Shown here piece by piece: positions 42,353-56,176 of a DNA stretch of 64,000 nt. Made by a program: the position numbers and the translations under genes. The DNA is from Antedon mediterranea (lineage: Eukaryota; Echinodermata; Crinoidea; Comatulida; Antedonidae), in NCBI RefSeq assembly GCF_964355755.1, contig NC_092677.1, positions 14,344,601 to 14,408,600 of the forward strand, in the 5' to 3' direction. The notes beneath the pieces were generated by a model that was given only the letters and a program-made list of their open reading frames with translations, was not told the origin of the DNA and did no database searches. Numbering within the stretch: the stretch's first letter is position 1; every line of letters starts with the position of its first letter.

Positions 42353-43224
42353 ATAAATTGCTTTCCGGTTTAGTGTTATGCGCAGTGTCTTTCTTGGTCT
42401 TTATCTATCTGTCCGTGATAGGATTTCAAATCCGACTTCCCCAGAATCTAGTTTCTTGACCACGAGAAGCTCTTGATATTTTAAACCGGGTCCAACTATT
42501 TCTGGATCCGTAACTGGTTAATGTCACGTCAGTGGCTAAAGTACACTTAAATCTACGTACGAGGGAGCGCAAAAGGCAAAGTTACCGGATGAATATGAAT
42601 CATAAGAATACGCTAAGAAATTAATACCGGTACGCTAAGTGAATGTGTTAAGAACTTAACATTTAAAGAGATGTACTGTATATGTTAAGTTATGAATATT
42701 ATGAAATGAATATATTTTTAGTAATAAATAAAAGAAAAAAGTTACCGGATATGCGCCTTTTTTTTGACTGATCAACTTTTATACCTGAAGTATTTTATTT
42801 CATTCATATTACGTTGTAAATTTGGGATGTGTTGTTACACAGGCTAATCCCAGTTTATGTATTTTTACTCAGGACGTTTAATCAGGTATGAAAAGTTGGG
42901 TGTAAACTGTGTACAATCAATAATGTATCACATTTAGTGAGAACTGTTACGTTATGGTGTTTGACATTATTTTACCACTGTGTGTCAATGACACGGTGTT
43001 ATTAAATTGATTAGCACAGACAGACCATTCAAACAGAAAGGCGCATATTTTTCAATAAATTATAATAAAATAATAACAATAATATTCTGGATTTATTTAG
43101 CGCTTAATGTTGTGAAACCTCTAAGCGCTGAACATTATTACCCCGGTCATTTTTGGAAACATACTCCCATGAATGTAGCTAGTAATCAGCGCAAAGTTGT
43201 GTCTTGATCTAACCGGGTACCCAT

Positions 43225-43365
43225 TTATACACCTGGATGGAAAGAGGCAAACGTAAGTAAAGTATCTTGCCTAAGAATACAAGCAATGCGGCAGAGTTGG
43301 ATTCGAACCGCAATCTTACGATCAGTAGTCCAACACAGTACTGCGCCACCAACCCATACACTATA
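43225..43365 (-). repeat. tRNA-derived SINE (family C)
   Basis: On the minus strand: GGTTGGTGGCGCAGTACTGT (A-box region), TTGCGGTTCGAATCCAACTC (B-box region), then TTAGGCAAGATACTTTACTT, a tail common to many metazoan tRNA SINEs. Confidence 0.75.
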
Positions 43366-43489
43366 ATATATACATATAAGTTCTCAGCCTGTTGTGTTTA
43401 TATATAAGATATTATATAGGCCTATATATTCATAATTTATTGAAACATATCAATGCGTTAATAACACCGTGTAATTGAGAAAAAATGGC

Positions 43490-43600
43490 TGTTTGACTTT
43501 ATCGATTTGATTTATAGCTTTTTGCTTATTTTATTTTGTCTCCAATGAGATCCAACCACTGATACCCACAACATTGTCATTTTCCAGCATTGAGATTTAC
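43490..43600 (+). repeat. Penelope-like tail repeat, second copy
   Basis: TTTTGCTTATTTTATTTTGT, CCACTGATACCCACAACATT matches 7500-7575. Confidence 0.5.
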
Positions 43601-44490
43601 TGTATATATAAAATATAGGGCCTACTTTAAGAAATCAATGTTATTCTGGTTTCTCCATGGTCATATCAGTAATCAATGTAATGTAATATATATACCGTGA
43701 GAGGCAGAGACTTTTACGCGGCTTGTCATACCTGTTTAAACGTCTGGAGTTAGCCTGTGTAACAACGCTTCCAATGAATAAAATAAATATTTCAATAATA
43801 ATTAATTCGGTAAAAAACAACGCACATCAGTAAAAATGCGTACCTACCTTTGGATTTGAGATTATTATTAATATTAACACATAATACAAAACACATACAA
43901 ATCTGCTTATTCTATCTAAACACGTGTTTATAATGTTTATAAAGTTGCACTAGCAAATAATAAATAATTATTCAAATTATAATCATCATAAAACTGTATT
44001 ATTTGCTTATAAATATTGTTTGATTGTATAAGTATTATCTTAAATGGCAAAATAAAATATCTGGAGCCTACCTTATTTTTCAAACGAGCACGATTTAACG
44101 AGCAAATGCAGATTTCAAGTCGTCTCAAAAAGTAAATAAAATGATGTTATTCACATACTGTTTATTAACAGATATCGATAGGCGGTGGATGTGTTATTGT
44201 ATCTAGTTAAGTTTGTGTGAAAACAGTGTGTGTGTGTTTTCATTCAGCACGAACGAAAGTAACACGTTTAATGAAATCAATCCACGCGTTGGAGGAGCTA
44301 TAATTATAGATGTCAATAAACGAATTATTACATAATAATATAGCTATTATGTATTAATAATACTGTAGTTGTTTTCTATTACATATCGTAGGCCTGTGCC
44401 TACGTCCAGCAACAGCCGGCCTCCAACACAAATCATCATCAATTGATTAGGCGCGCGCGCCTGGTGGGGGCCGCCCTAGCCTAACTATGC

Positions 44491-44532
44491 CATGGCCAGA
44501 GCCATATCCTTATATATATGGCTCTGGCCATG
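44491..44532. repeat. 17-bp perfect hairpin
   Basis: Arms CATGGCCAGAGCCATAT and ATATGGCTCTGGCCATG with an 8-base loop, in a locally GC-rich patch. Confidence 0.92.
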
Positions 44533-44865
44533 ATGGCCGGGTAGGCCCCAGCAGCTAGACTTTGCCTAATTAAACCGGGCCTATCCTCTAATCTCTAGAG
44601 AGGGCCTAGAAGTAGTATTGTGTTTTTGTCGTATTGTTATAAAATAATATGACATTTTAATTATTACTTTTAAAAAGAGTGCTAATTTTTTATTTCTGTT
44701 ACAAATATTTGATTTATAAACAATTAACCAGATACTATATTTGAGATGCATGCCTGTACCTGAGCTTTAAACAAATTGTTTTGAAATTCGATAGTTAAAG
44801 CCTTTTGAACGTTATACATTTTAAAAACAAAAGACTCATCATAATACTCTATAGGAATAGTTGGA

Positions 44866-44923
44866 CACAAAAACCGACCAACCGACCGACATAGTGAGCC
44901 GTAGAGTCGCATTGTACGCGACT
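44866..44923. repeat. GTCGCG-family element (copy 3, partial)
   Basis: CCGACCAACCGACCGACATA, GTAGAGTCGC and the end GTACGCGACT. Left end not present. Confidence 0.6.
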
Positions 44924-47632
44924 ACAAATATGTTGAAAGAAGATGAGATCAAAAAAATGTAAAATTTCACATACAAAATTAAAAGTTACGTTACTAGTAG
45001 GCCTAGGCCTACTTAGTTTTATATTTGTTTTCTTCCATAACTTTATGAAGCGACGGCACAACTACAGTTTTCAATACCTTGACTGCAACTTCTTCTAATC
45101 TTTCATTTAAAAACGAAATAAAGTATTAAACTATATATACTATTTTAGCTTTATATTTGTATTTCTTTCCATAATATTATGGAATCCAAGATCCAACTAC
45201 TGCTCAATGCCTCAACCGAATCATTCTCTGGGGTTTAATAAATATAAATAACTTTGTATAATTATTTAATCCCATTCAATTATTCAATATTGTCTTGCTT
45301 GTCACATATAAAACACATAAGTAAAATAATATGGTAAAATACGCAACGAATACAAACATGGCATAAGATGGTTAGAAAACAGTGTCATATAAAAAGTTTA
45401 CAAATATGTTTTTGGTAATTCCTTCTAATGTATTAAAATTGAAAACAAATATTTTACTAGCTGCTTGAATGTAAAACAGATTGTAGAACAGAATAAAATA
45501 GATATAAAATATTAATTAACATTAAATGTCTTTATTCGTCTGATAAAATATAACCTCTGATTGGTTTATATTGTTTTCTTTCCATTACGTCATTTAAAAG
45601 ACGGTTCAACCAACTATCTCAATGCCTTAACCTTCACATAGTCGTTCATTTGCCATTTTAAAAGAAAAAAACTTTGTGTAGGCCTATTTAGTTTTCTATT
45701 TGTATATCATTCCATAATGAAAATGACGGCCAAACGAATTACTGTTATCAATGCCTCGCCGACATTTCCTATTATCTTTCATTTGTTTTTAAAATAATTA
45801 TATAAATAATATAATAACTTTGTATACAGTAACTATGATATTTTTGTATTTAGTTCCATAACATTATGAAACAAGAAGGCCCAGCCATCTCATGTTCTCA
45901 ATGGCTGTGTTTATACAACACACTTCTTACTTTACACGCCTACTGTAGGCCTAATAATGCGTGTTTCCTCTAAACTACATGAGCCGTCCATACATTTAAT
46001 GTTAACTGCTGTGCTATGAACAGCAAGGTCAGTCATAGCCACACGTCTGCCCCTATAAAAGGGCAATCTGTCCCTGAGGCTACTTAAAAGGGCTGCTTCA
46101 GCTCACCAACCGGCCAAATTTGACCGGTCCTGAAGAAGTAGCCTTTTTAAGTAGCCTTTCTAGGTGTTTTAGTAATTACACGGATCCGTTTCGATTCGTG
46201 TTGATTTAGCGTGTTGTCGGGACCAATACCTCGCCTGAAACTTCCTAAAATCGTTCCTTTGGGGTTTTAAATAATAATATAAATACCGTAACTTTGATTC
46301 ATGTTGTTGATAATTATTAACATAACAGTAAGTGAGACAAAAATTTCAAAATGCACCATGCATTACTATCAAGATGAAACGTATCTTGAAGCAATTCAGT
46401 TGTGCTTAATAATATAATACGCGTTTGTTCACACAGAAATTGGCTAGACAAAGTGCAGCAGAAATTGATAAAAATAAAACATCTTTAATGGTTAAATTAC
46501 GTTTGACATGTCATTAAATAATTACTTTTCTTTTGTCAATTGGTTCTATTTGTCTAGGCCAGGTCTGACCTGTACTATTATTCCAAATTAAACAAGGTGA
46601 CGAGGCGAAGTGAAATTTTAGACAAAACAACGTGGTGTTCCCACTGAAAAGTACATTTACATCTTCAAACAAGATGTGATGAATAACCACTGTTAAAAAT
46701 GACAAGCAGCAAGCAATGTGAAGCAGTAGCTACTTTAATTGTGGACTAACATTTAAAACTTGTCATTTAAAAATTGTCATGTTTAAATCCATCTACGCAT
46801 GCGCATTTATAAACCTGTTCGCAGCGACAGTAAAGCCAGTTTGACCAATCTGAATCTTGTGTTTCTTTACCATATTTTACTGTGCACGATGAGATGCTAA
46901 TGATGACATCATTATATTAAATTTGAGTTCACAACTTTATCATAAACAAATTGATTCCATGCTGATAATACTAATTATCCAGTTATCGAATTTAGTGGGT
47001 TAAAGTTATGACACACATTTCATATTTTGTTATCATTTCTAGAGGCATACCTAATTCAATTAACCATGATAGCGTAGGCTCTATTGTCGGATGTAAGCCT
47101 TTATCATCAAAGGTTAAGTCTAAGTGCAGTCAACAAGCAAACAAACTTGTGTAACAAAATGAGAATAAAAACAGCTTGCCATTATTTTGAGTTTACAAAA
47201 AAAAACACAATATACCTAGTAACGTATCCAGGAGGCAATGGTAGTCACGCAATAACAGTCTGATGATCGACTTTTAGACTATTAGAGGAACTAAACAAAG
47301 AAAGATCATTTTTAAATACAAAGGGTTCATTCACAACTAATAGTTGGGTACTTGGGTTATCTTGTCCCAGATTGTTTCCTGATACTTATATTATAACAGA
47401 ATGAATGATGCTATAACGTTGCCTTGCAATTATTTAGGTCAACAAAAAATTTCATTTTACGATTGTAATCATAACTTTCACTCCTTAAGAATTTATAATA
47501 AAAATACTTAAGCTAAACGCAATAGAAAACAAGGTTTTTTTTTTGTATTTTGAGAGATAGTCATCATTATTAACTCAGTAGTTTTCATATTCATTTTAAC
47601 AATAATAATTCTATTACACAGACATTTCTATT

Positions 47633-47815
47633 TAAAGATGTTGTCCTCCAAAACATGAAAAATGAAGATTAGTAAAATCAGACTTTAAATAGGCTATTTT
47701 GCAGTTTTGATAAAAGGTATTCACTTCTGTAAAACTATTACGTGACATTAAAATGGCATATTCAACAACAAAATGGAAACAAACATTTTTAGTGGGACAA
47801 TATCTTTACTGTTTT
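47633..47815. mobile_element. MITE (family 5)
   Basis: AAAGATGTTGTCCTCCAAAA ... GTGGGACAATATCTTTA, inner CATTAAAATGGCATATTCAA. Confidence 0.65.
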
Positions 47816-48089
47816 TTTTTTCTTAGATTATTTTATGTTTCCCATTGTGTAGACCTCTTCATACCATTTAAAAACTCATAACAATCTGCAGTTCTACCAA
47901 ATGTTTTAGAAAAAACTTATGTTTTCACCTACTCGAATTTTTTTTTTATCTTTTTACCAATAAGACAAATTGCTATCTAAGAGCCTAGATTAATCAACAC
48001 TAAACATTTATACAGTTTTAAAGTTAAAAGTTTTAAAGTTAAGATTCAAGATTAGCGAAAATGAGCTATAAAAATAACAACAATGTAGT

Positions 48090-48240
48090 GAAGCTGTAGC
48101 TTGGTGGTTAACGTGCTTACCTTCCAATCACAGTGTCCGTATTCGATCCTGACCTAATGCCAGGGTTCGATCCTGACCTTTTGCGAGGGTTGTAACTCAA
48201 CTCCACCCCCTAAGCCTCCAATGATTTATAAGCACGATAC
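48090..48240 (+). repeat. tRNA-like SINE (family E)
   Basis: GTAGCTTGGTGGTTAACGTG resembles a tRNA D-arm/A-box and TATTCGATCCTGACC / GGTTCGATCCTGACC a doubled B-box. Tail CCAATGATTTATAAGC. Confidence 0.5.
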
Positions 48241-48656
48241 ATAATACATTAGTTGGCGAGTTGCTCGTTGTTGGATGCGTATAAAATTAAAAAGGATACA
48301 TAAATACGTACAATCCTATCAGCCAATCACGGCAAAATATATCGCCAACGTGATCTTATCTTGCTACTGTCAATAACGGAGAATGATGATGGGTCATGGA
48401 TGGTGGTTTAAAAAAAAATTAAGAGGACAGTTTACCTATATTCACATCTTTCATTTATTGTTTAGCCGACATCAATTTCAATAAAACTATATAAGGTAAA
48501 GTACAAAGATTGCAAGCAATATACTATAAATGGGAGTATAACACTTCAATAAAAGTAAACGTTGTCAATAAAATAAAAGGAATTAAAATAAAATATATAA
48601 AATAATGGCGACATAATTCATATGCAGTATAAATTCATATTTTGTTTCTATGTTAA

Positions 48657-48702
48657 TTAAGCTAGGTTCTCACTAGAGTGCTAGTGGGAACAAGCTTTAG
48701 GT
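48657..48702. mobile_element. Minimal PIF/Harbinger-like MITE (family 1), about 40 bp
   Basis: TTA, AGCTAGGTTCTCACTAG, then almost at once CTAGTGGGAACAAGCT and TTA: only the two ends are left. Confidence 0.75.
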
Positions 48703-49259
48703 CTACAATAATTTCCAGTTTCCCTTCTCCAAACTACAATATTACTGATATATACAAAATACATTATTTTACGTATGGAATTGAAAGTACATTTCAAAAT
48801 GACGTTTGTGTAAATAAAAAAAAGTGTGATCTATACATTGCAATCTAACAACACAAAGCATTTTTTTTAACGATTGAGTTAAGGCTTCTGTACTTTTTTT
48901 TATTAATTATATACATAAGCTTTATATAAATATTATTCTATCAGTGTTGGATATGATTATTATTATGTCACCTAGGTAACAACTCAATGTTACTATAGAT
49001 AATATGTACTGTATAATTTCAATCAATACATTTTTATTGCCAAAAAGCAGACAGTAATAATAAGTATGGCAATATAGCTGGGTTAATGAATATAATATTA
49101 TTTATATAATCGGTTTTTTTAAACCCCTTTACAAATTAAGGAATAAAGCAGCATAAATATTAATGAGACCTTTTCTTTAATAAATTGTATTACCAACAAA
49201 CGAAAATATTATTAGAGTATGCTATATATGTTATTAATCATCTACTAAGTAGATTCAAT

Positions 49260-51850
49260 GGTCCAACAGTTACATTAATGCATCCAAAGTCAGATGGGAA
49301 CATGATATCATTGAAACTATTGATAATGATTTTATGAATGCTATCTCTCAAAATAAAATTGATGAGGCAGTTTCACATTTATGTAAAATTTTTGAATACG
49401 TATGTAAAGGAATTAAGTATACACAAACAAGTAAATCTTCAACTTCTACAAAACGAAACGAATGGTTTGATAAAGATTGTAAGAACCTTAAAATGCAGGT
49501 TAAACAATCATTAAAGAGATTTAGAATTATGCGCACTCAACCTTTTTTAAATAATTATATTCAGATAAAAAAGCAATATAAATCGCTATTAAAATGCAAA
49601 AAAAAATAACTTTCATAAAAGAATACGCAAACAAATTATCGATTCACTCAATACAAAGGATAGCAAAACGTTTTGGATGAAGTTGAAGACAAAACAGAAA
49701 TTATCTTGCGAACTTTCTATTAATCAATGTTATATTCATTTTAAGAACCTATTTAAAAACGATGAGTCTATTGGTAGCGCTGAGTTGCCAAAAATCACAG
49801 AATGCCAACAGAATGAAGACGATGATAATTTAGACCACGACATAACGTTGGATGAAATAAAAAAAGCATTTAATTCTCAAAATAGTGGAAAAGCTCCCGG
49901 CATTGATGGAATGAATTTTGAGTTTTTGCTAAACGCCCCCAACATTATTTTTGATATTTTAAAAATTCTTTTTAACGCCATTTTTTTAGTTGGAAAATTT
50001 CCCAAACAATGGGCAACAAGCTTAATCGTTCCAATTTTTAAAAATGGAGATAAAAACAAACCTGAAAATTATAGAGGTATTTCTTTAATTCCAATCCTAG
50101 GAAAAATATTTTTACATATTCTTAATTCTAGGTTAACACAATTTACAAATAGTAAAAAGTTAATTCATGAGGAACAAGCAGGCTTTCGTAAGGGATATAG
50201 AACGACAGATAATATATTCATTTTAGATACCCTCATCTCTAAATACTTAGATAAAAAGCGGGGTAGGATTTTTGTTTGTTTTGTTGATCTTAAACGTGCC
50301 TTTGACTCTATAAATCATACACTTTTACTACATAAGTTGAATTGTATCGGTGTTTCAGGCAGAATGTTACACATAATAAATTCCTTATACCAAAACTTAT
50401 CTGCTCATCTTAAAATTGGCAACAAACTTAGTCCATCTTTTAATTGTTCGATTGGAGTACAAACAGGGTTCTCCGTTGTCGTCTTTACTCTTTAATATTT
50501 ACATTAATGATTTGAGTGGTATACTTAATCAGGTAAACGATTTCATTCAAATTGGAGATTGTCATATGAATCATCTTCTTTATGCAGATGACTTAGTGCT
50601 TGTTAGTGATACGGTGAAAGGTCTCCAAAAATTAATAAATAAACTTGAACTTTATTTTGATACTTGGAAACTTACTGTAAACACTACAAAATCCAAAATT
50701 ATGGTTTTTAAAAATGGCCGCAATTTAAGGAACATTGAAAAATGGAAGTATAAAAATATTCAATTAAAAATTGTTAATTCGTATAATTATCTTGGTGTTA
50801 TTTTTAGTTCAAATGGTGCATGGAACAACTCAACGCAACATAATCAACAAAAAGCAAATCAAAGTTTATTCTGCTTAAAATCATTTATTTATCGTAACTT
50901 ATCTTTTCTTCCAATTAATACATGGAACCATATTTTTGATGTGAAAATACTTCCTATTTTAACGTATGGAAGCGAAATCTGGGGAATGTCAGATAGCACA
51001 AACATTATAGAAAAAACACATACTAAATTTTGTAGATATTTATTGCAAGTTGGAAAAAATGCACCAAATGCCGCTGTTACTTCTGAGTTAGGTAGATTAC
51101 CACTATCTTTGGATTGTTTAGTTACAGTTATAAGATTTTGGTTACATATTATTACTTTAGATCATGACAGATTCATTTTTAAGTGTTATGAGTTTCAACT
51201 TAGAAAAGTTAACGTAATGAGAATTGTTGGGCACAACAGGTCAAACACTTACTCTTTTCTACTGGTTTTGGTTATATATGGTTACAACAATATGTTAATA
51301 GTAAAGGTTTATTTTTGAGAGAATTTAAGTTGCGCTTATGTGATATCGAAAAACAAAAATGCATTCAAAAATTTAGTATACATAATAAGTTAAGGCTCTT
51401 TTCTCTTTATAAAAAAGAAATATGTTTAAGTTATCACTTGACCAACATCATTAATTTTAAACAAAGAAGATTATTAACTAAGTTACGTTTAGGGATATTA
51501 GAGCTAGAAATTGAAAAGGGCAGATGGGAGGGTGTAGAAAGATATAAGAGAACGTGTAAATTATGTAAAAAGAACATTGTTGAGGATGAATATCATTTTA
51601 TTTTGCAATGCACATTTTATAATGATTTAAGAAAAAGTTTTATTCCAAGATTTATTCGTGTTTTTCCTTCTATTAATAAGCTTTGTTTATTACTTTCCAA
51701 CAAAAATTTTACTTATAATTTAGGAAAATACGTCTACTTTGCTTTTGAAAGAAGAAACCATTATCTTAAGTTATAGTTGATTTTTATTTGTTTGTATTAG
51801 GGCCAAAGGCCAATATACTTTGAACCAATAAATTCCCTGAAAAGGGAAAG
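49260..51850 (+). mobile_element. Non-LTR retrotransposon (jockey/CR1-like ORF2), 5'-truncated and frame-shifted
   Basis: Blocks in order: KRNEWFDKDCK (pre-RT), SGKAPGIDGMNFEFL (about 49885-49930), VPIFKNGDKNKPENYRGISL, EEQAGFRKGYRTTDNIFIL, FVDLKRAFDSINH (about 50282), QGSPLSSLLFNIY (from about 50464), catalytic YADD at 50581-50592, NTTKSKIMVF, YNYLGV, and a late CKLCKKNIVEDEYHFILQC block. The catalytic Asp boxes are intact. A one-base shift at about 50460 in the GVQ/QGSPLS block, and others near 49608 and 51230-51316, break it. The 3' end near CCAATAAATTCCCTG and GGGAAAGAAGAAG shows no long poly-A. It lies in the intergenic region between the two CAP genes. Confidence 0.88.
49677..51318 (+). 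pseudogene. LINE reverse-transcriptase core in two frames
   Basis: The frame 49677-50495 holds the N-terminal RT blocks and the frame 50416-51318 holds QGSPLS, YADD and the thumb. They meet at about 50460, where one extra A in CAAACAGGG shifts the frame. A third piece, 51315-51776, holds the C-terminal Cys/His block. Confidence 0.85.
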
Positions 51851-51859
51851 AAGAAGTAA

Positions 51860-52405
51860 GTCTGAATTTAAGAATAGACTATACGGTATCTCACTACTTG
51901 TGGATTCGGTTCATTACTAGACACGATAGTCATAAAGATAAAGCATTTTGATAATATTTTATAATTACATTATAATCATATTGTTTTTGTTGATTTTGAC
52001 AGTAGTTGTGTTTGCTATCATAGTCGAGACACTTTACGCGCGTGTTTTAAACGTTGATATTAAAACGTGGACATAATTGTAATACACATGATCGTATCCT
52101 TGCAATTTGATTTGTTAATTACGCAACACGTGTGCCGTACGGTATTAGTTCTACATAACGGAAAAGTGATAATAATTATGATAATTAATAGACTCCAGTG
52201 CACGTTACCCGACGTGGCTATACAGTTGCCTGCAAGAAAAAGCAAATAAACAGATTCAATACTCTTATATGACAACAGAGTATAATGCCTTCCCCTTGAC
52301 TCATCTCCCTTACCCACTGACGCTGGTGCCACAGTAAACCTGATGATTTAGCCTATATACGTGATGTACATTATTGATATTTTAATGTCTTCTTTCTTTA
52401 CGTTT
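51860..52405. other. Upstream region of the second CAP gene
   Basis: Immediately upstream of the acceptor at 52410. No leader exon or promoter could be named. Confidence 0.35.
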
Positions 52406-52415
52406 CATAGTCAAA

Positions 52416-52688
52416 ATGAGAGCCCAATGTGTATTCATGCTAGCCGTGTACATGTTCACTGTTTGCTACGCAGATATCATATACACACCAACAGGAGTGA
52501 TTGATAGTAATCCATACGTGGGTACAAGTAAATTGAAAGTCGATCAGGTTCACTCTCGACAGAAACGGAATACTGATGACGGGTGGGTAAACAGCGTTTA
52601 TACAAGTGACCAGAAACAAGCTATAGCGGACAAACACAATGAACTCAGGAGTGGTGTGGATCCAGAAGCCGCCAACATGCAGTATATG
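52416..52688 (+). CDS. Exon 1 of the second CAP gene (signal peptide, propeptide, start of CAP domain)
   Basis: 91 intact codons from ATG to the GC donor ATG|GCAAGT at 52689. Signal peptide about residues 1-20 (hydrophobic CVFMLAVYMFTVCYA), propeptide ending in RQKR, then SDQKQAIADKHNELRSG. An acceptor CGTTTCATAG stands five bases before the ATG. Strong similarity to exon 1 of the minus-strand gene. Confidence 0.85.
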
Positions 52689-52690
52689 GC
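52689..52690 (+). other. GC donor of second CAP gene intron 1
   Basis: CAGTATATG|GCAAGT; exon 2 begins GTTTGGGACGAC after ATCATTAG. Same position and same six bases as in the minus-strand gene. Confidence 0.75.
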
Positions 52691-55600
52691 AAGTAGTAAC
52701 AATTATTATTTACCATTCCCCTTTTTAGCTTTACAATGAAAGAAACTCCTTTCACATACCGAATACTCGACTCCTACTTACTACCAAACACCACCAGTCT
52801 AAAATTCAATTAGGCCTACTTTCCTTGCATTCGGTACTCATACAATTGAAATTGTGTTGAAAATCTACCTATGAAATCAGAAATTTGTTTAAAACTCTTT
52901 TTAATATCTTCCTAAGATAGAAATGTGGAACAATATCGTAAAAGTGAAAACTAATGTTATCAAATTTACATTTCGCGGTACATCTGAGATAGATGAAGTT
53001 TTATATAGATGACGTATTTTTAAATAAACGTATACTTTCTCTCATACACTTTTGTAATGCTCCATTTATGTCATTGTTATCAAAACAAATGTAGAAAAAA
53101 CCTAAATTTTGTTAACGTTTATAACATTTCGAATATTACTCCTCCTGACGGCTTCTTTCATGCACAGATCTAAAGATACACTATCCTTGCTTTTATGTGG
53201 ACTCTAACCGTCTTCTCAAGCCGCAGTGTTTGGCACCTAACATTAAGCACTAAACTTAACCTCTATCTTTGGATTAAATACTGTATACTAATAAAGATAC
53301 AGAAAATAAAGGTTTATCAACCATTAAGCATAAGTTGAGAACACGAAGCATTTTCCAAGTTTATAATGACTTTCTTCGTATGTTAATTTCTAAATAAAAC
53401 CTCGAGTTATCTGTATCTTCAATATGGGCCTAAATATTGAAATAACGCGCCCTCTGTCGCTGTCTGCATTTTCTCAATTATAAATTAGCCCTCGGTTTCA
53501 GAGCACTTCAAGTTATCTTTAAATTTATAAACTTTTCATATTTCACTTAAAACGATCAATATCTAAATATTGTATACATAACGTTGATTGCCTTCCTTTC
53601 TTTTGTTATGCGTTGACTGTGTTTCCAACGTTGCCGTGGAAATTATATAATTATATTGTGTTGCCATTGTTACATAATCTCGCTGTATTTTGCACTTTAT
53701 AACGTATCTTTTCAGTGGGAAAGCCACTTCGCGTTTTGACCGTTAAATCGTGTAAAATCGACTTACTTCCGCATTGACGATTTTGAAGCGCCACCTATCG
53801 TTGAAAACTGAAACCACGATTTTTCGTCGCCTAGCAAATAAGTGCTGTTTTATTTTAAGCTCTCATGAATATTTAAGAACCGCCCAACATTACCTATTAT
53901 GGTAAAAGCATTTCCTAATAAGTATAATTGAATAACCAATCGGTTTCTTTCAAAGAAACCGAAGCTAATACAATACATTCGGCGACTGAAGTCGGGACTC
54001 GTGAAATTTATAAATGTGGTACGATTTGACTACTGTTTTGTTGTCCATTTTCTGAATAGTCGGAGGTGCATCCCAACAAATTAAAACAATTATAATCAAT
54101 TGTTTTATCAAGAATAATATTAGTTTAATCGAGTATGATATATTTCTATCCTGTTCAAAATTTTTTGGTGTATTCTCAGGCCTCGAAAGGTAGGTACATT
54201 TTCTAGCTGTGAGCGTGGTTTCGGCAACGCGAGACACGTGTGTCAGTATAGGCGATAGCGAGACGTGTGTTGTACTGTGTTGATGCTGATCCGATAGTCG
54301 TTAAGTTGTACTGATTACGAGTATCATTGGTCCTGGCCGGCCTAGCCTGGTGATCTGATCCCCCCAAAAAAATACTTTTTTTCAATCAGTATTAATATAT
54401 TATTTGATTTATTAGGCTCAATAGATGCCTAGCTAGGCTACTAGTAGGCCTAGGCCTAGATTATAAATAATAATAGTAAATACTGTAATTTAATTAATAA
54501 AATACAGCTTCCATTTGCCTTTCTTTTATGTCCTCTCTTTTATGTCCTCATGTAATATTATAATTATATATACAACCAGACATTAACATTTTTTAAAATA
54601 ATATTTATTATTTTTTCTGACACTTTCAGGAATCGTTGATGATGCAGAGTTCTTTTTCTTTGTGACTTCAAACTGAGAGTGAAGTGGATAAAAAGATGAC
54701 ACCGGTACCTACCGACATTGTCATACCCAAACTATAATTTAATTATTTAAAACAAAATGTTGAATTACAAAAATGTATGTTGCAGAGGATTTAGATGAAT
54801 ATTACAATACAAATATTTATGTTGAATGCAAACCTACTACACTATACTCTGTAAATTATGTTATTGTCATGTGGTAGACCTTAAAAATTGAATATTTATT
54901 GTATGTTAGGCCTATTTTATATTTTATTATTATTAATACTGTATTAGTTTAATATTTATACTACAATGTATTAATTTATATTATACAGTACTAGTTTGTA
55001 CATGTTTTTACCAAAAAAAAATGAATAAATAATTTGTTATTCAATCTAATTGCTTGTTTGTTCATCAATAGCAAAACAATTGTAAGCAAGTATATAACAG
55101 TTCTTGTTAGCCGCTTATTTCAGGTCATATTATTAATATTAGCTAGGCCCGACGCGCCCGATCACAACGTCACTAAGTGACTTTCCGCCCCTGGAACAAT
55201 CGCTGGCTAATAGGGCTAGGCCTCGGACTCGTATAAAAGCTATTATAATAGTTATGATAAATATTCCTCAACTAAAATGTATACTGTGATAAATAAACAA
55301 GTAATAATATACGTTGTATTGGAATGTATTTATTTATATGAATTCTTATACGCGGACAATTATAAACATCGCGTATATCGTTCGCTATAAATAAATTCAT
55401 AAACACGATGACGATGAGTTTACAAAATGGCGGTTTCGCTAGTTTTCGATGGAACAAATAGTGGTACCTTTAGTTTGAATAGTCGGAGCTGCATCCCAAC
55501 CACCGAATTTTGTATCTTAATATCGTATTCTGTAGATTATTAATTTTTCTAACAGGGATTTTAAATTCAGGACTGTTCAATTTTTCTAAACATTTTATTT

Positions 55601-56019
55601 TAATGATTTTCTAGGGTACAATTTCGGAAAAAAGACATTGGTTGATTTTGCCGTTAAATTACAGATTATCGTTTTGTTCAAATACATTTAATTTTACATG
55701 ACAATATATTAAAACCATTTATGAATTTATTTCACTAACAATATTTTTCCGATAATCAGCTAAATTTACAAATATTGTGTTTTTCCAACACCCTAAAATT
55801 TAGCAATTTTCAACTAAATTAGAAAAGTAGGGCGGCCTCTCCGAGTCGAAATTTGACACGATTTGTCGACTGGCTGTCCCACTGTTTTGTCAAATGTCAA
55901 AGTGTATTGCTTGGACATTGTTACAACTACTATTTTATTGTCGATGATGGTTTTACTAGAGATATTTATATTTATATTTAATTACAAAATAAAAGGACAT
56001 TCTAGAGTTACGACGGTAA

Positions 56020-56176
56020 ACAGTTTGACGTGATGTGCCCAAATATATGATAGTGATATGCCCAAATATATGATAGTGATATGCCCAAACATGGTAGTAG
56101 CATGACATCATCATATCCATATATGGGCACAGCACATTTTATTTGTCACATAAAGTTTGATAGTGCGACAGAGCTT
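56020..56176. mobile_element. MITE (family 2) with an internal short repeat
   Basis: GTGCCCAAATATATGATAGT repeated twice plus a third variant, CATATCCATATATGGGCACA and the right end CATAAAGTTTGATAGTG. Confidence 0.7.

Larger units (their letters stand above)
38160..43200. other. Divergent intergenic region, left part
   Basis: No coding exon recognised on either strand. It holds the promoter side of the CAP gene, the family D SINE, two small satellites (40107-40958), and a family-2 MITE (42218-42352). GC-poor throughout. Confidence 0.5.
43601..49200. other. Divergent intergenic region, right part
   Basis: No coding exon recognised. It contains the GTCGCG copy, the hairpin at 44491-44532, a family-5 MITE (47633-47815), a tRNA-like SINE (about 48090-48240) and a minimal family-1 MITE (48657-48699). 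Confidence 0.5.

Noticed and set aside
52067-52332. Open frames of 60-90 codons upstream of the second CAP gene
   Set aside because: Opposite-strand overlapping frames without family features; likely chance.
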